A DNA stretch of 64,000 nucleotides, taken from contig WFMF01000004.1 of the NCBI GenBank assembly GCA_011033025.1, positions 1,860,001 through 1,924,000 of the forward strand, written 5' to 3'. Both the position numbers and the translations under genes were made by a program. A model generated the notes under the pieces. The model worked only from the letters and a program-made list of their open reading frames with translations, did not search any database and was not told where the DNA came from. Every line of letters starts with the position of its first letter. Within the stretch, counting starts at the first letter, position 1. Source of the stretch: Beroe forskalii. Taxonomy: Eukaryota > Ctenophora > Nuda > Beroida > Beroidae. Shown piece after piece: positions 60,241 to 64,000 of this stretch.

Positions 60241-61500
60241 CCTTTTTCAATAGTAATCTAGTAAATTCATTTATCATTTTTTCACTTTAATATATTTTCA
60301 TCCATTCGGTAATTCAAAGCGTTCTAGTACTTTTGCAGAAGTTTTTATGCTATAACCAGAAAATAAGTGTCATTTGATACAGAAATCATGCGAATTTCCA
60401 ATACCAATTACCCAGTAGTCATATAACGCAATCCTGTTTTTTGAAAATATTAAGGAAATCTAAATGCCACATTATGCAATTTTCCAGTTAATAATTTTCC
60501 ACTTTTCGAGTTTTATGATTTGCCCGACTGGCAGACTACGCCATTTGCTACATTGTAAATTAAGTACCTCTTTTTAGTTCTTGGCGCCATACTATTTTAG
60601 GATTTTAGCACTTTAGTCAAGTCAAAAACAATTTGAGGCTACCTATATGGCTATTTAACTTCACAATTTTTAATGCACTCGAAAATCGAAAATAATTATG
60701 CTTTTGTTATACATACTCAAGGTAATACTATTATTTTCTATTTTTCGTTCCTGTCCTGTAACGACTAACGTTCGACTTTCGAAACATATTTAGTTTCGGA
60801 ATAATTATCGCCGTCCGAACATACTTCCTGTGAGCAGTGAGTTACGTTTATTTTAGCTACATTAATATCCCACGATATAAAAAGAAAACCCAAATTATAA
60901 TCATTTCATCGAAATTTTAAACTTAGTTTTGCAAATCTCACAGAATACGTATAGGGGAGATGACAGATGGTAATTGAAACGTGCTGAATAATAATAAGTG
61001 AGATGCTTCGAGTATTTCGCGCAAGATTTGTAACATTTTACTTCAGTTGAATTCATTGAATTGGAAGAGTCAGAAGAATGCCTGTAAATTGTGATTTCGT
61101 AATTATCATAGTTTAAAGTGGTAACTTGATGACGTTGAACGAACTATTTTTAGTGTGTTCGGCTTACAGAATTATTACTGTCTGTATATAAAACTAAGGT
61201 GCTTCAAGAGCCCAGAATTACTTTTTTGCTCTATTTTCTTAATATTTTCATTTCACTTTCATTTCAGAGCCTCATGGTTATACTATATTCATCACGACCA
61301 TCAATCCAAGTTTACATAGTATCATCCTCATATCCTAATATACTAATGAACATTTACTATTTCATGCGATGTTTGATAATAGAATATTATTCTCTGACAC
61401 TGATCCAACTATGGCTAACGTTCATTCGATCTGAACCGCTGTAGAAAGAATATTTATATCAGATGCGTATTGGCGTACCCTTTGGTCCCTGTAGCAGTGA

Positions 61501-61543
61501 CCAATCAGCACTCGAGCTGACTGTTACCTCTCACGCTGATTGG
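61501..61543. promoter_or_regulatory. Divergent CCAAT pair, 43-bp span
   Basis: CCAATCAG at 61501 and CTGATTGG ending 61543. They are inverted copies of an NF-Y-type site. Confidence 0.5.
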
Positions 61544-61844
61544 TCTTGTTTGCTAGCGAATATTATGCAGTTTTGGCAGTATAATATTTGAATTCATAAT
61601 AGAATAATCAATAAGTTATATTTAGATGCCTATAGAAATTCAGATCTTTTTATAGACCCGGGTTAATAACATACCTACACGTGCACGAACAATAATGCCG
61701 CTTTGGACGCCCTATTGTTCTTATAATCCATTGATATTAATGCGGATAATATAACGGAGCGTGAGTTTTGTGTCAGGCCGGAAATTGAGCGTAGGTTTTA
61801 GGTTGTGCAGGCGAATTTGTTTGCCACATCACGCCATGGCTCAA

Positions 61845-61887
61845 CCAATGAGAGTGCAGAATCATGAAGATCCTGCGATCTGATTGG
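61845..61887. promoter_or_regulatory. Divergent CCAAT pair, 43-bp span
   Basis: CCAATGAG at 61845 and CTGATTGG ending 61887; same geometry as at 61501. Confidence 0.5.
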
Positions 61888-63325
61888 TGAACCCTCATCG
61901 CCCTGTAAGTAAACTAATATACCCATACCATCGCTTATTAGAATATTTTATTATTATTTTTGTTCTCATTATATTAGTTTGTTATATGAGATGCTGTGCT
62001 ATAAATAGATTTAAAGTTATTTCTGTGTTCCGTACGTTGTTTTGTGTTATACCCGCAAACCACGCTTTCTGCACCGGTTATTTTGTCAGCTGTAATTAAT
62101 TAATTACCTACCTTGACACAATTGTAGGTCAAACATTCAAGCATAGGAACCTTTGCTTTTAAAGTAACTAATTTTGATGCCACTTTGATGCTAATTTAAT
62201 ATATTTATTTGATACTAAATTATTACAGAATTTGTAGTTAAAGTGGATGATTTGTGGTTATATAGTTATCACAACACTAAGTATAGCAACTTCACGACTC
62301 TCCGATAATCGGTTTGGGTATTGTACTGCCCTCGTTAATCCTCCATATATAACTGAGTAACTGAGTACCTCCCCATAGGAATCCTGCCTCGAATTCGGGG
62401 TTATAACGTTCTGAGCCGCGCACAACTACACAACTCTCAGTAACAATGATGCCATTTTCATAGTCCTGAGTCGTGCGTTGATGACGTATCATGGTATTTT
62501 CTATATATTCATAAACAGGGCCATAATATCTTCTGATACAGACTCCCTTCTCTTGAGTATATCCCTGAGTAATTGAGTAATTGCACAACACAATACAAAC
62601 TCTGGTCTGAGTAACAATAGAAGTGATAACGTCGCCTGCAGCCCTTATATAATCGCAAAGATGGTGGTTTTGTCATTAATTCCCCGTAATGTAAACCATC
62701 GTAATGACAGCAGTTAGCCCCGCTTAATCCAGCGCCGTATAAAAAGTGCGATATATTGGTTTTTAGGCCTTAAATTATTATTAAAATCATTGAATCTCCT
62801 TTATTCATACATTTTGACACTTGCATAAATCTATGAGCATGATATGAGCATGATATGAGCATGATATTAAATTACTCCTTTTATTATTTTTGGTTTACTA
62901 ACTATAAAGACTTGGTGAACAGACTTCAGCAATTCTGTACTGTAGTTTGTAGATAAAAATATACTGATATTGTAGGTTTATATACCTGATACTTTAATGA
63001 GTAGAGCACAGCCCCGTTTATATGTAAGTCTATTTATGTAAGTCTATTTGTGATTCGGTTTATTTAGCTTATATAAATAGACTCTTGTGTACGTTGTCTG
63101 TGCAAATTATATTAGAGCGATTAGACTCAGCAATATATTATGTTCGTTTTGCTATGATACTTTTCTATATATTTGCTTTTCCCACTTTTATGTTAATGTG
63201 TGTTTAAAAGTTTTGTTTATATTCTCTTTGTGCCCTTGTAAGAACCATGTAAATGCTGTGATGAACGACACCATGTTGACTTACCCAAAGCCTTCATATT
63301 GCGTTTGTTCATATGAGCGGTTTGA

Positions 63326-63416
63326 CCAATCATCGCGCACGATTTGTATGATACCGCGCGCTGATTGGTCGATTGGCGCGCAGAGTTTGTATGATACCGC
63401 GCTCTGATTGGTCGAG
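63326..63416. promoter_or_regulatory. Divergent CCAAT pair, 43-bp span, plus a third box in a tandem copy
   Basis: CCAATCAT at 63326 and CTGATTGG ending 63368. The block TTTGTATGATACCGCGC recurs at 63387, giving another CTGATTGGTC ending about 63414. Confidence 0.5.
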
Positions 63417-64000
63417 GCATGAATTGCTGTGGGTAAACTTACACGATGTCGCCTGTGATAATAGTAGGCAGCTGGCATGAAGTAACAAGAATTACAAGGC
63501 TCTTTCTTATATAATACTATCCTGGCACAATAGCTGTTCCTATACTTCACATACACCGGAGCATGAACTTCATTATACTTTAGTTTTACTAACTTTATTG
63601 ACATGGCTGGACAGCAATTCTGCACTGTAGTTTGTAGATAGAAATACCCTGGCACAATCTGAAGTCTGAAGAAGTGAAGAATTGACTTACAAATTCCTTT
63701 TAAAATATGGAATGCTAAAATTCTCAGCTATATCAAGTGCGCGTGAAATAATAGTGCCGCTTATATATTATATCGGAACTCATACATATTCCCTGTCACT
63801 ATCACTGCTGAATATTGAGAGTTGACTACACCTTAAACCGCCTTTTGTCGTACGACGGGTAGGTACTATATTTCTAAACGCCGCGCACGAGAAATTAGTG
63901 GTTCAGCGTCATCAACTCACCACGTAACGCTATGATAATGACGTCATCCTACCCGCCTATTTCTCGTGCACGGGGTTTATAAGTGTCTATAAGTGCGGAG

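Larger units (their letters stand above)
60249..64000. other. Non-coding interval with CCAAT pairs and small repeats
   Basis: No exon recognised. Holds the CCAAT pairs listed separately, an 11-bp triplication ATGAGCATGAT (62832-62868), two copies of CAATTCTGYACTGTAGTTTG (62928-62955, 63617-63641) that also occur inverted at 7232-7256 and 22235-22259, and an inverted pair around CACGAGAAATAG-like words (63883-63897, 63958-63972). Confidence 0.45.

Noticed and set aside
62292..62591. 99-residue minus-strand open frame
   Set aside because: No recognisable motif, no clear splice or promoter context, and the length is not remarkable for 64 kb of AT-rich DNA.

Overview
The window is animal (metazoan) nuclear DNA and mostly transposon-derived. 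The evidence is spliced genes with GT/AG introns, extracellular modules typical of animals (ephrin-receptor-like Cys-rich, TSP1, beta/gamma-crystallin-like), a rhodopsin-class GPCR relic, CR1/L2-like LINEs, Tc1/mariner- and hAT-like elements, and CCAAT/TATA promoter motifs. No operons, CRISPR arrays or rRNA are seen. I cannot name the species. A marine invertebrate (sponge, cnidarian or lancelet type) is the best guess, and this is inference. One stretch (48.7-50.2 kb) looks like poor-quality read sequence, which would fit a Sanger-era draft.

Host genes are sparse. (1) 11.46-13.10 kb, minus strand: an extracellular gene with two nearly identical beta/gamma-crystallin-like domains, an ephrin-receptor-like module and a TSP1 repeat. 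Its 3' part is cut by a LINE fragment. (2) 17.06-18.17 kb, minus: a class-A GPCR pseudogene broken by three small transposons. (3) 38.67-39.41 kb, plus: the last two exons of a TBC-domain protein, probably TBC1D32/Broad-minded-like. (4) 41.49-47.18 kb, minus: six phase-compatible exons of a membrane-anchored thioredoxin-fold (PDI/TMX-like) protein without the canonical CGHC site.

The rest is layered mobile DNA. A ~4 kb repeat occurs at 2.7-7.3 kb and 19.0-22.3 kb. The first copy holds a mariner-like insertion that is absent from the second. A 3.0 kb hAT-like element (7.49-10.53 kb, 8-bp target duplication) contains a 2.3 kb foldback element with its own 8-bp duplication. A second foldback element (58.48-60.24 kb, 8-bp duplication) is built from minisatellites. 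A three-level nest occupies 22.28-27.04 kb, and a partial second copy of its host element lies at 50.2-51.6 kb. A near full-length CR1-like LINE (30.87-35.6 kb, minus) sits inside a 358-bp satellite array that switches orientation. Several short elements share TA target sites and CCTTA termini.

The strongest novelty candidates are the two foldback elements with 8-bp target duplications, a compound hairpin with three sub-hairpins whose stems covary around one core (23.2-23.4 kb), divergent CCAAT pairs at exactly 43 bp in three places, the TA/CCTTA short-element group, and the CR1-like LINE whose ORF1 joins a PHD-like finger to three CCCH fingers and whose ORF2 has no AUG before the endonuclease.
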